This document shows positions 1 to 6,097 of a stretch of 13,061 nt of DNA, piece by piece. This stretch comes from UBA1732 sp045114455 (GTDB lineage Bacteria; Verrucomicrobiota; Lentisphaeria; Victivallales; UBA1829). Numbering within the stretch: the first letter of the stretch is position 1; the number at the start of each line of letters is the position of its first letter. The stretch lies in NCBI GenBank assembly GCA_045114455.1, contig JBGUKN010000060.1, positions 1-13,061 of the forward strand. Reading direction: 5' to 3'. Made by a program: the position numbers and the translations under genes. The notes under the pieces are model-generated. The model did not search any database and was not told the origin of the DNA. It saw nothing but the letters and a program-made list of their open reading frames with translations.

Positions 1-87
1 GCGCGAGCGTGAGGGCGGTGTAGCCGATGCGGTTCGCGGGGACCTGAAGGAGGTATTCGAAGAGCGCGATGCACCAGCTGACGATGG
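1..87 (-). pseudogene. Displaced 3' fragment of a DUF486 (DMT-family) membrane protein gene, continuing left of the window
   Basis: Read on the minus strand from 87 to 1, this encodes 28 residues that match residues 49-76 of the intact DUF486 protein at 12687-13058 with only two substitutions (Gly53 to Cys and Thr72 to Ala). It includes the family-typical stretches FEYLLQVPANR and IGY. Over the 87 bp I count 12 nucleotide differences from 12830-12916 (about 86% identity), mostly silent. Similarity ends abruptly at 87, where the sequence changes to a G/C tract. The frame continues past 87 without a start codon, so this is the tail of a gene whose 5' part is elsewhere. I infer that it is the original chromosomal 3' end, separated from its 5' end by integration of the element that fills the window. 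The alternative is a divergent neighbouring paralogue or the end of a tandemly integrated element. Confidence 0.75.
74..87. other. Candidate left attachment core (attL)
   Basis: The 14 bases CCAGCTGACGATGG are identical to 12903-12916 and lie exactly at the edge of the 87-bp homology between the two DUF486 copies. They fall within codons for Ile-Val-Ser-Trp of that gene. A tyrosine recombinase gene starts 112 bp further in. The exact crossover point within the identical stretch cannot be read from one junction. Confidence 0.55.
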
Positions 88-90
88 AAA

Positions 91-129
91 TCCCCCTCAA
101 AACAGGGTGTTTGCACCGTTTTGCCCCAT
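91..129. repeat. Left-end repeat cluster, possible recombinase arm sites
   Basis: This begins with the 12-mer TCCCCCTCAAAA (91-102). It is followed by two tandem 10-base units, TTTGCACCGT and TTTGCCCCAT (110-129). Near the right end, 12640-12672 carries the same parts in the opposite order: two tandem TTTGCCCC units (17 of 20 bases alike), then the identical 12-mer. Arm-type integrase sites are typically short direct repeats just inside the attachment cores, and this layout fits. The binding role is inferred. Confidence 0.45.
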
Positions 130-198
130 TTGGTTAGTGGAAAACCATAATTCGCGTGTGATATGTTGTCATAGACCAACAAAGAAAAGGTATGACAC

Positions 199-1557
199 AT
201 GGTCTGCGCACAAAAACGAAGAAAGGTTGTTCTGCAGGGCAAGCTGAGGCAGAGAGGAAAAAACGGTCAGTTCCACTATCGGCTACAAGTCGCAAAAGAC
301 GTCCGCAAGGAATTCGCCCTGAAGACAACGGACCCCGATGAGGCCATCAACAAGGCGTTTGACTTGGATTCACTCTGGCTTGCGCCCACAGTCGAGGTCG
401 CGTATGCTCAGATGAAAGCCATCCGTAGTTTTTCGAAAACAGCCCGAAGAATTACGCTTGAGGACGGATGGGATATTTATCAAGCTCACCCCGATCGTGC
501 CACCCCGCACTCTGAGATCGAACAGCGGGAATACCACAGCACTTATCGTGAATTCGTTCGTGTGGCTTCCGAGGGAAAAACCATTGACGGAACAAGGCGG
601 ATTCCCGTGGTCTATATCGGCGACGTCACATCACGACTTTGTGAGGACTACTCCGCCTATTTAAAATCTACCGGAATTGCAGTCAATACCCATAACCGCA
701 AGATCAAGCGCCTCCGCAAGATATTCAAATGCCTCAAGGAATACTACGAAGGCGATAATCCTTTCCGGTCGAGGTCGCTGATGCGGAATCCGCGCGAGGA
801 GATTGGAATGCTCGTTCATCGCCAGGCGTTCACGAAAGAACAGGAAGATCAGATATTGTCGGTCCTTTCCGATTCAAAGCCGCGACACCAGATCCGGGAC
901 AGGGATGAGATCAGGATCATCTACACGATAGGCATGTTCACGGGGCAACGCCTGAAAGACTGCGTCCTTCTCCAGTGGCAGAACGTCGATATGAAGAACC
1001 GGCGCATCTGGGTGAAGCAGTTCAAAACCGGGCAGGAGGTCACGATTCCCATAGCGGATAAGCTGTACGAGGCCCTGCTTGAGGCAGAGAAATGGAAATG
1101 CGACCAGTATGTCGCGCCAAAATGTGCCGCACGCTACAACAAGGTGAACGCTGACGGGAAAAATATCGGAGGCGGTGAGGTCGATCGGGCGATGTTGATA
1201 CCGATTCGCTGGATCGGCCTGGAACACTCCGTCAAGGTTCCCGGCAGAAAGCGGAAGATGCTACTGTACGGCTTCCATTCGCTCCGGCACAGTTTCGCGA
1301 GCTTCTGCGCGGAGGCAGGCGTCCCCAAGGCCACTCTGCTCTCCATCCTCGGCACCAATTCCGAAATCGCCGACAAATACTACACGCACGTTAGCGAGGA
1401 GAGCCAGCGAAAAGCTGTCGAGCTCATCAGTAGCCGGGGCACGACCACATCCCAGGAGAAAATCGACCGGGTGCTGAAGCTACTCATTCCCGATGGGGAC
1501 CAAGGGGAGATCGCAGCAAACAGCACGCTTCAGCAGGTCCTTGAAATCTTGAAGTGA
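199..1557 (+). CDS. int: Tyrosine recombinase / integrase
   Basis: This 452-residue protein catalyses site-specific strand exchange at the element ends. The N-terminal 50 residues are basic with a KxGQFHYRLQVAKD-like stretch typical of an arm-binding domain. Residues about 80-200 fit a core-binding SAM-like domain, and 205-410 the catalytic domain. Visible active-site residues are Arg251 (in FTGQRLKD), Lys276 (QFKTGQE), His360 and Arg363 (HSLRHSF) and the nucleophile Tyr395 (YYTHV). The usual LGH histidine is replaced by Thr386 (ILGTNSE), which is unusual. The chosen ATG has AAAAGG 8 bases upstream. The length is normal for phage and ICE integrases. The gene lies beside the left border and reads inward, as integrase genes of mobile elements often do. 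A 40-residue C-terminal extension after the tyrosine is not recognised. The family call is firm; activity is uncertain because of Thr386. Confidence 0.93.
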   Translation: MVCAQKRRKVVLQGKLRQRGKNGQFHYRLQVAKDVRKEFALKTTDPDEAINKAFDLDSLWLAPTVEVAYAQMKAIRSFSKTARRITLEDGWDIYQAHPDRATPHSEIEQREYHSTYREFVRVASEGKTIDGTRRIPVVYIGDVTSRLCEDYSAYLKSTGIAVNTHNRKIKRLRKIFKCLKEYYEGDNPFRSRSLMRNPREEIGMLVHRQAFTKEQEDQILSVLSDSKPRHQIRDRDEIRIIYTIGMFTGQRLKDCVLLQWQNVDMKNRRIWVKQFKTGQEVTIPIADKLYEALLEAEKWKCDQYVAPKCAARYNKVNADGKNIGGGEVDRAMLIPIRWIGLEHSVKVPGRKRKMLLYGFHSLRHSFASFCAEAGVPKATLLSILGTNSEIADKYYTHVSEESQRKAVELISSRGTTTSQEKIDRVLKLLIPDGDQGEIAANSTLQQVLEILK

Positions 1558-1570
1558 GCGTGAATCTTAG

Positions 1571-1720
1571 TTCAATAGTCCGGTCGTGGACAGTCTGGAC
1601 ATCCTGAATAAGTCTGTATATAGAAAACCAAAGATTGCCCCCGATCTCTCTTTTGTTTTGTTGGTTTTCATTATAGCAATAGTAACAGCCTGTCCTGACT
1701 GTCCATATCCCGGAATTGAC
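1571..1720. repeat. Hairpin repeat element, copy 1 (arms of two 9-bp units)
   Basis: This is a nested imperfect inverted repeat beginning 14 bp after the integrase stop. The left arm TGGACAGTCTGGACA (1587-1601) pairs with TGTCCTGACTGTCCA (1691-1705), with one mismatch, and each arm holds two copies of a 9-bp unit. Outer pairing extends weakly through TCAAT..TCCGG on the left and CCGGAATTGA on the right. A middle stem is formed by TATAGAAAACCAA (1619-1631) and TTGGTTTTCATTATA (1661-1675). A short AGAT/ATCT stem lies in the loop. The same architecture occurs at 12272-12457, with arm start to GAAACC spacing of exactly 36 bases in both. It may be a structured RNA, a palindromic repeat of REP/MITE type, or a processed terminator. 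Confidence 0.75.
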
Positions 1721-1973
1721 TGTATAACAGTGTAGTATTGAATCGTTCTGGCAGCTATAATACCGGGGTATAATAGACAAATATAAAACATTTAAAAATA
1801 TATAACATGAATACAAAAAAAGCATATAGCGGAGCTAAATATCAATTTTCTTTACAAAAAACAATGATACGCTGAAGTTGTTTTGAAGAGAATCAAGGTG
1901 GCGTAACTATGCACTTATTCATTAGACAAATATATATTTAAAGTATAATATTTCGTTTGCTTAAACATGGTGT
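1721..1973. other. AT-rich gap without recognisable gene
   Basis: About 250 bases lie between the hairpin repeat and the terminator of the minus-strand block. The stretch is much richer in A+T than the flanking genes, especially 1775-1970. Apart from the small palindrome at 1755-1776 I see no coding frame with a ribosome binding site, and no RNA gene. The base composition suggests either a remnant of foreign DNA or a regulatory spacer. Confidence 0.5.
1755..1776. repeat. Small palindrome containing TATAAT
   Basis: CTATAATACC (1755-1764) is nearly the reverse complement of GGTATAATAG (1767-1776), 9 of 10 bases, with a two-base centre. The left half contains a TATAAT hexamer and so could be a promoter -10 element overlapped by an operator-like dyad. 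I see no good -35 or downstream gene to support that. Confidence 0.3.
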
Positions 1974-2008
1974 AAAAAAAGGAGTGGTCCTGTTCAATTA
2001 ACCACTCC
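1974..2008 (-). terminator. Rho-independent terminator for the 2023-2751 gene
   Basis: On the minus strand a perfect 8-bp stem GGAGTGGT/ACCACTCC (2008-2001 with 1988-1981) closes a 12-base loop. It is followed at once by seven T residues (1980-1974). It sits 14 bases past the stop codon of the minus-strand ORF, so that gene end is a genuine transcription unit end. Confidence 0.9.
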
Positions 2009-2022
2009 AAAGAACTTTCAGA

Positions 2023-2751
2023 TTAGAATCTACTCATTCTATCTTCGAGTTCCACACATTTCTCAACAAACGATTTAACCGTTGAAATATCCTGCACAAT
2101 CATGCTCATGGATGCCTTTCCATCGGATAACCGTTTCTCAAGTTCGATGTCTACTTGCTTGATGAACTCGTCCCTGAGCGTATCGAAGGCGGTCTTGTTC
2201 ATCCAGACTGCTGCGGCTTCCCGGATATTCTCGCTGATGGCCTCGATCATTTCCGCGAAGGGGCCGCTCTCGGTGGCGGCAACGAAATAGTCACCGAACA
2301 CCTGTTGCGCTTCGACGGTGTCGCGCTTTCGAAACTCCCAGACCAGGTTTTTCCAACAGTCGAGCTTTTTCACCGAGACCGTTGCCTTCCCCGCCACTTC
2401 GTCAACGTTGACGAAGAAGCTGTCCTGCAAACCGGGCAGCTGCAGCCGTTCGACTACCGACCGGATCATAGCCTCAGCCTCTTCCACGGGGAAGCACGGC
2501 TCGAACTTGATATCGTCATCCTTCAGCATCCGCAGCGCGAAATCCCGGAAAGACTCGTGGACGTACTTGCAGATGTTGTTTCTCCGCTCGCCGTTCCTGC
2601 GGAGCGCGAGCACGAAATCATCGGTGGTGATCGCCCGGATGTCGTCCTTCATCTGCCTTACGAGGTCGTCGCGCTTCGCTCCGTTTCCATGAAGCAGGAT
2701 AAATGGTTTCCCCTCGCCCTTTTCAAGATAAAAATGCTTGATGTCTATCAT
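2023..2751 (-). CDS. Chimeric ORF: alpha/beta-hydrolase start fused to an unrecognised protein
   Basis: From the ATG at 2751 the frame encodes 242 residues. Residues 1-24 (MIDIKHFYLEKGEGK.. ending FILLHGNG) look like the N-terminus of an alpha/beta hydrolase up to its oxyanion-loop HGNG. From residue 25 (AKRDDLVRQ) the hydrolase fold is gone: no GxSxG nucleophile elbow and no catalytic Asp or His follows. The remaining 218 residues are charged and predicted mostly helical, with clusters such as WMNKTAFDTLRDEF and KSFVEKCVELEDRM near the end. I do not recognise their family. The chosen start lies 46 bp after the ArnT-like stop, so it would be the second gene of that operon. A longer reading from 2925 would overlap ArnT and gives low-complexity residues, so I reject it. 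An internal ATG after GTAAGGCAG (residue 33) could be an alternative start. A proper terminator follows. It is probably a truncated foreign gene joined in frame by chance; a functional fusion is less likely. Confidence 0.55.
   Translation of the reverse strand: MIDIKHFYLEKGEGKPFILLHGNGAKRDDLVRQMKDDIRAITTDDFVLALRRNGERRNNICKYVHESFRDFALRMLKDDDIKFEPCFPVEEAEAMIRSVVERLQLPGLQDSFFVNVDEVAGKATVSVKKLDCWKNLVWEFRKRDTVEAQQVFGDYFVAATESGPFAEMIEAISENIREAAAVWMNKTAFDTLRDEFIKQVDIELEKRLSDGKASMSMIVQDISTVKSFVEKCVELEDRMSRF
2680..2751 (-). pseudogene. Truncated 5' end of an alpha/beta hydrolase gene
   Basis: The first 24 codons of the ORF encode a beta-strand, Gly-rich turn, and the FILLHGNG motif that normally forms the oxyanion hole of alpha/beta-hydrolase-fold esterases and C-C hydrolases. 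A full member would have about 200-250 more residues including GxSxG. Here the match stops just after HGNG, near base 2680. Spacing behind the ArnT-like gene suggests that the intact hydrolase was co-transcribed with it before a rearrangement. The assignment rests on only 24 residues. Confidence 0.5.
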
Positions 2752-2797
2752 AAGACCCGTTCCGGCATGTAGCACAAGGCCGTCCTGCCGCCATGCT

Positions 2798-4477
2798 TCA
2801 ATACAGCAGGACCCCATAGCCGGTCTTCTTGCCCGGACGGCTTTTCCAGGTCCGTTCCGGCGGCGGCATGGATTCCTCAAAATCATGCAGCTTCGAGAGA
2901 GGAGTGACGACTGCGACATGTCCATTTTCCGCTTTCTGTTTCCGGCAGAGTTCGAGCAGCGCCGGGAAATCCGGGATGAAGCGGTATTCTTCCTCAGGAT
3001 AACTCAAGCCGTAGGAAATCTCGTTATGCTTGATGAGCATCCGCACATCCGTGGTCCGAAACGCCCAGCAGATATCCTGGAACGAGCGGCGGTAGGACAC
3101 GATGACGGTGTTTTCCTTCGGCAGTTCCCTCGCGACTTCCGCCAGAAAGAGATTCGGCGCCTGCCATTCCTTCATCCGGAAGGGGAAAACAAAGTTCGAC
3201 GCGACCAGAATCGGAAGCAGCGCGATTTGCAGCAGATACAGCTTCGCATAACGGTCTTTTGCTTTCCAGGACAGAAACAAGCCCGTCAGGCTTATCATCG
3301 CAACCAGCGCGATCAGAAGGATCTGCGGCCAGTCTTCCTTCATGAAGAGGATATCGGGAAAACCCGTCAGTATATTGATCGTGCTCAACACCAGAGTGAG
3401 CGGCAAAAGCACCGCCAGGACCAGCAGCGTCAGATGAAACGCCTTGTCGCGCCGCTCCTCCACAAAAAACTTTTCCACGCCCACCGCGATCAGAATCGCC
3501 AAAGGCGGCAGGCACGGCAGGATGTATGTCGGCAGTTTCCCGCTCGAACAGGAAAACATCAGAAACGGCAGGACAACGCCGCAGATGCAAAACTTCACCA
3601 GCGGCGAATCCTTCATTTGTCCACGCCATGCGCGGCAGAGACTCGGGATCATCAGTGCCCAGACCGCAAGGGCGGCTGCCATGAAGGGGAAGAGATAAAA
3701 GAAGTTTCTAGAGTGCTGCGCCTTGTCCTGCCCGAAGAACCGGTTGATGTGTTCTTCAAAGAAGAAATAATGCCAGAAATCGGGCTCCTGCCGATGGATC
3801 GAAAGACACCACGGCGCCACGGTCAGCAGCATCACGACAAGCGGGATCCACGGCAGCGTAAAAAGCTTTTTCCATTTCCGGTCCCAGACCAGATACGGGA
3901 ACATGGTTGCCACGGGAATCGCAATCGCCAGGAATCCTTTGGACAGGAATGCGAGCCCGCAGCAGAAGCCGCAGAGCAGAAGCAGTAGGACGCGCCTTCC
4001 CCGTCCTGTGTTATCCTGCGCAGCCAGAAAAAGAGTAAAGGAAGCTCCGGTCACGAACAACGTCAGAAACATATCCGTGACAGCAATCGTAGACAGCACA
4101 TAGACGAACGGCATGGCCGCGAAAGCCAGCGCTCCGAACAGCCTGATGCGGAGATCACGGTAAAAATGCCCCATCAGCAGGAAGACAGCCCATGCGGTTG
4201 CCAGCATCGCCAGCATGCATGGCAGACGGAGCGCGAAACGGTTCATGCCGAGGAGCTTGAACGATACGGCAAACGCCCAGTAGCAGAACGGGGGTTTTTC
4301 AAAATAGCGCACGCCGTTCAGATGCGGGGAAATGTAATTCCCGGAGAGCATCATTTCACGCGGGATTTCCGCATAACGGGTCTCGTCCGGCGTCAGCATC
4401 GGGCGTCCGCCAATCGGAAGGATGCAGACCGTCAGGACGATCAGCGCGATCAGGAAAAACAGCAGGCTTTTCTTCAT
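2798..4477 (-). CDS. ArnT-like phospholipid-carrier-dependent glycosyltransferase (GT83 / PMT_2)
   Basis: This 559-residue integral membrane enzyme should move a sugar from an undecaprenyl-phosphate carrier onto lipid A or another surface glycan at the periplasmic face of the inner membrane. The length equals that of typical ArnT (about 550). After a first helix (residues 5-22) comes the family hallmark loop: Asp31-Glu32 in TPDETRYAEIPREMM, then Glu60-Lys61 in YFEKPP, then Asp135 in VTDMFL. The order and spacing match the conserved Asp/Lys/Asp sites of ArnT. A second signature, SGKLPTYILPCLPPLA, is at 312-327. About eleven or more hydrophobic helices lie between 85 and 430, followed by a soluble periplasmic domain (about 435-559) as in GT-C enzymes. 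The start ATG has GAAGG 8 bases upstream. No other arn genes (arnA, B, C, D) are nearby, so the sugar donor is unknown. It could transfer 4-amino-arabinose, galactosamine or another sugar; I therefore give no symbol. Confidence 0.9.
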   Translation of the reverse strand: MKKSLLFFLIALIVLTVCILPIGGRPMLTPDETRYAEIPREMMLSGNYISPHLNGVRYFEKPPFCYWAFAVSFKLLGMNRFALRLPCMLAMLATAWAVFLLMGHFYRDLRIRLFGALAFAAMPFVYVLSTIAVTDMFLTLFVTGASFTLFLAAQDNTGRGRRVLLLLLCGFCCGLAFLSKGFLAIAIPVATMFPYLVWDRKWKKLFTLPWIPLVVMLLTVAPWCLSIHRQEPDFWHYFFFEEHINRFFGQDKAQHSRNFFYLFPFMAAALAVWALMIPSLCRAWRGQMKDSPLVKFCICGVVLPFLMFSCSSGKLPTYILPCLPPLAILIAVGVEKFFVEERRDKAFHLTLLVLAVLLPLTLVLSTINILTGFPDILFMKEDWPQILLIALVAMISLTGLFLSWKAKDRYAKLYLLQIALLPILVASNFVFPFRMKEWQAPNLFLAEVARELPKENTVIVSYRRSFQDICWAFRTTDVRMLIKHNEISYGLSYPEEEYRFIPDFPALLELCRKQKAENGHVAVVTPLSKLHDFEESMPPPERTWKSRPGKKTGYGVLLY

Positions 4478-4509
4478 ATGCAGGACCTTCTTTTAATAAC
4501 AAACAGGAT

Positions 4510-4538
4510 AAAATATCATCGGTACAGGAAAAAATCAA
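4510..4538 (-). promoter_or_regulatory. Candidate sigma-70-type promoter for the ArnT-like gene
   Basis: On the minus strand TTGATT (4538-4533) and TATTTT (4515-4510) are separated by 17 bases, 32 bases before the start codon. Spacing is ideal and both hexamers match four or more consensus positions. It is read by eye only. Confidence 0.4.
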
Positions 4539-4786
4539 GCGTTGTTCCGGCTTTTTTGTGAAGAAGGACGAGTCTGTTGATCGGCATGGAGAGTCCGGCG
4601 ATACGATAAGGCTGAAGAAAAAAAGAGTTCCATGTCAGTCGCCACGCGGAAATCGCGCGTTTCCCGCTTGATTTTCGTCTGAAGTCTGCTATAGGATAAA
4701 AGTTCTTTCGGACTCTGGATGAGGGGACATTTTGGATGATCTTTGTCACGTTGCCCGGCTGCATCTCACAGGTAGATGCAAGAAGC
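4539..4786. other. Intergenic spacer with no recognisable gene
   Basis: The frames here have no ribosome binding site and no protein-like composition. The only structure I note is a small hairpin GCGGAAA/TTTCCCGC (4646-4652 with 4660-4667, one bulged C). Confidence 0.5.
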
Positions 4787-4894
4787 CGGACGCAACGGAC
4801 GCAAATAATAAACTTCTTATTTATATAAAAGCACTTTTTATCTTATCCATTTTTTCATATGCAATAAGTTAAAAAAATACGTCCGTTACGTCCG
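4787..4894. repeat. Hairpin repeat element with perfect tandem 9-bp arms
   Basis: The left arm is an exact double 9-mer, CGGACGCAA twice (4787-4804). The right arm TACGTCCGTTACGTCCG (4878-4894) pairs with it at 15 of 17 positions and again holds two 9-base units. Inside, AACTTCTTATT (4811-4821) pairs with AATAAGTT (4863-4870), and ATATAAAA with TTTTCATAT (4852-4860). The core is strongly AT-rich. The design (two 9-bp GGAC-containing units per arm, nested inner stems) is the same as at 1571-1720 and 12272-12457, although the unit sequence differs. It lies between the ArnT-like promoter and the upstream terminator, so it is not needed to end a visible gene. Confidence 0.7.
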
Positions 4895-4967
4895 CCAATT
4901 AAAAGATATTGGGACAGTTTCCTTTTTCTCCGTTTAGTTTCGTTCAAAACTGCTTGGGTCCTGTGAG

Positions 4968-5009
4968 AAAAAACGCCGGAGGGAAGGCTTAAACTCCTTC
5001 GTCCTCCGG
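4968..5009 (-). terminator. Rho-independent terminator downstream of the DUF932-like fragment
   Basis: On the minus strand CCGGAGG (5009-5003) pairs with CCTCCGG (4982-4976). GAAGG (5000-4996) continues the stem with CCTTC (4987-4983) around an 8-base loop. Six T residues follow (4973-4968). It sits about 60 bases after the stop of the fragment at 5068, and is evidence that this fragment is the authentic 3' end of a gene. Confidence 0.88.
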
Positions 5010-5067
5010 GATGCAGTACCCGTTGGCATGGTTGCATCAGATCCATGCCGGATTGTTCTCCTCACCG

Positions 5068-5340
5068 TCAGGCGAAGAGCGCAGCCTTGCGACCGTCCAG
5101 GCCAAAGGCCCGGTTCAAGGCGAGGTAGCTGTGATCCACACGCTGGGGCGAATATTTCTTGACGATCTCCGTCAACGCATTCATCAAGCTCCATCGCGTC
5201 GGTTCCTTAAACTCGGCGTGCGTAGGAGATTTGAACTCTCGATAGACCGGCAAGATGTCGGACGAATTGATAACACCAAGCTCGGCAGCACGCACGATGC
5301 AGCTCCGGGCTTCATCGTCGTCCCGCAGGTAGGCATCCTT
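5068..5340 (-). pseudogene. 3' fragment of a DUF932-type phage/plasmid protein gene
   Basis: The open frame gives about 90 residues starting KDAYLRDDDEARSC and containing ILPVYREFKSP, then TRWSLMNALTEIVKKYSP, ending RKAALFA. The W-x-L-x-N-A-x-T-E segment near the end resembles the C-terminal part of DUF932 proteins, which are usually 250-350 residues and occur on phages, plasmids and integrative elements; their function is not established. The frame is closed by TAG at 5343-5341, precisely where a plus-strand surface-protein fragment starts, so the N-terminal two thirds are missing. The gene end and its terminator are intact. A GTG at 5295 could start a 75-residue product, but I see no convincing ribosome binding site. 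The family call is from memory of the motif and moderate. Confidence 0.55.
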
Positions 5341-5914
5341 CTACGACAACAAGCTTGCCGGAAGCGGAGCCATCCATTTCGACAAAGCCGGAAATGATAA
5401 GTACAGCGACGACTATGCGGAGTTCACGTACAACGACAAGCCGTACGGCGGCTTCGTTGGATTTGGTGACGAAATCGACTTCGCGAAGCTCACGCTGATG
5501 GAGACCTCCGACGTGACGTTCACGCTCAATGCGACCAACAGCGCCACGCTGGAGATTATCAAGGTCACGAAGAACGGCGAGAAGTACAGCAAGAAGTCCA
5601 TGCAGACGATCAAGTACAAACAGGGCAGCGAGGACCCGGCGACGTCGAAAAAAGCTGTCACGCTCGAAGTCAAGGACGGCGTTTCCTACTACGTCTCGGT
5701 CAAGGCGACGAACATCAAGAAGACGACCGTCGATCCGCGGACGTACTACAACGTCTCGTACGCAGTCGAATCTTTGGAAGCCTGCGCGCTCGCCATGCCG
5801 GACAGCCTGAGCTTCGGCCAGTACGACACGGATGTACTTGCTGATACATCCCTTGATCCCGCTTCGGACAAACTCTTCGGCGAAACCGGCAACGGTCTCC
5901 TCGCCTCGCTGTAA
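5333..5914 (+). pseudogene. 3' fragment of a second AIDA/PPC-type surface protein gene
   Basis: The frame is open from just after TAG at 5330-5332 and encodes 193 residues, beginning SFYDNKLAGSG. It covers most of one PPC-like beta-sandwich module (GGFVGFGDEIDFAKL, then YYVSVKA and YYNVSY) followed by a 41-residue tail. The tail differs from that of the giant protein at 6098-12172 at only two residues. The module itself is clearly diverged from all three modules of that protein, so this is a paralogue's end and not a recent copy. No start or ribosome binding site precedes it, and the junction coincides with the broken DUF932-like gene on the other strand. A terminator follows. It may be inert, or it may serve as a recombination partner for the intact gene in the same orientation. 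Confidence 0.8.
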
Positions 5915-5937
5915 AACACAAAACACAAACACAGTCG

Positions 5938-5977
5938 CGCCTCATCTCCCTGTCATGGGCGGTGAGGCGTATTTTTG
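5938..5977 (+). terminator. Rho-independent terminator after the surface-protein fragment
   Basis: CGCCTCA (5938-5944) pairs with TGAGGCG (5963-5969), with an inner CCC/GGG pairing. The run ATTTTTGTT follows directly. It lies 23 bases after the stop codon and isolates the downstream gene from upstream transcription. Confidence 0.8.
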
Positions 5978-6015
5978 TTGTACCCAAAATAATGTGTTTT
6001 TTAATGTTTGATTAC

Positions 6016-6043
6016 TTGCATTCCCTTTTTTAAGAACTATAGT
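6016..6043 (+). promoter_or_regulatory. Candidate promoter for the giant surface protein
   Basis: TTGCAT (6016-6021) and TATAGT (6038-6043) are 16 bases apart, between the upstream terminator and the gene. The surrounding 6000-6055 stretch is AT-rich, unlike the coding DNA on both sides. This suggests the gene has its own promoter. It is a visual match only. Confidence 0.4.
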
Positions 6044-6087
6044 ACTAATAAAAAACGAACCGCAGCAGTTTTTTCCCAATCCCGAAC

Positions 6088-6092
6088 GGAGG
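6088..6092 (+). promoter_or_regulatory. Ribosome binding site fixing the start at 6098
   Basis: GGAGG ends five bases before the ATG at 6098. An in-frame TTG at 6008 would add 30 residues, but it lacks a binding site and would overlap the likely promoter. The protein is therefore taken to begin MSYTRYDVPNESG. Confidence 0.85.
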
Positions 6093-6097
6093 AAACC

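Noticed and set aside
1571..1720. Hairpin repeats as integron attC sites
   Set aside because: The arms carry GGAC-type 9-mers rather than GTTRRRY/RYYYAAC core sites. The integrase shows no sign of the integron-integrase extra motif, and the genes between are not arranged as single-ORF cassettes in one direction.
2738..3988. A 416-codon plus-strand frame opposite the ArnT-like gene
   Set aside because: It is extremely rich in Gln, Arg and His with no hydrophobic core. The minus strand encodes a clear, family-typical membrane enzyme here.
4516..4764. An 82-codon minus-strand frame upstream of the ArnT-like gene
   Set aside because: It runs through the likely promoter, has no convincing start site, and has no protein-like pattern.
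5312..5932. A 206-codon minus-strand frame across the surface-protein fragment
   Set aside because: It overlaps the coding strand of the PPC module and conserved tail, and itself is Arg/Val-rich without motifs.
6008..6097. An upstream TTG start adding 30 residues to the giant protein, which might supply a signal peptide
   Set aside because: The added residues (starting with ITCIPFFKNYS) lack a hydrophobic helix. There is no ribosome binding site before the TTG, and GGAGG stands correctly before the ATG at 6098.
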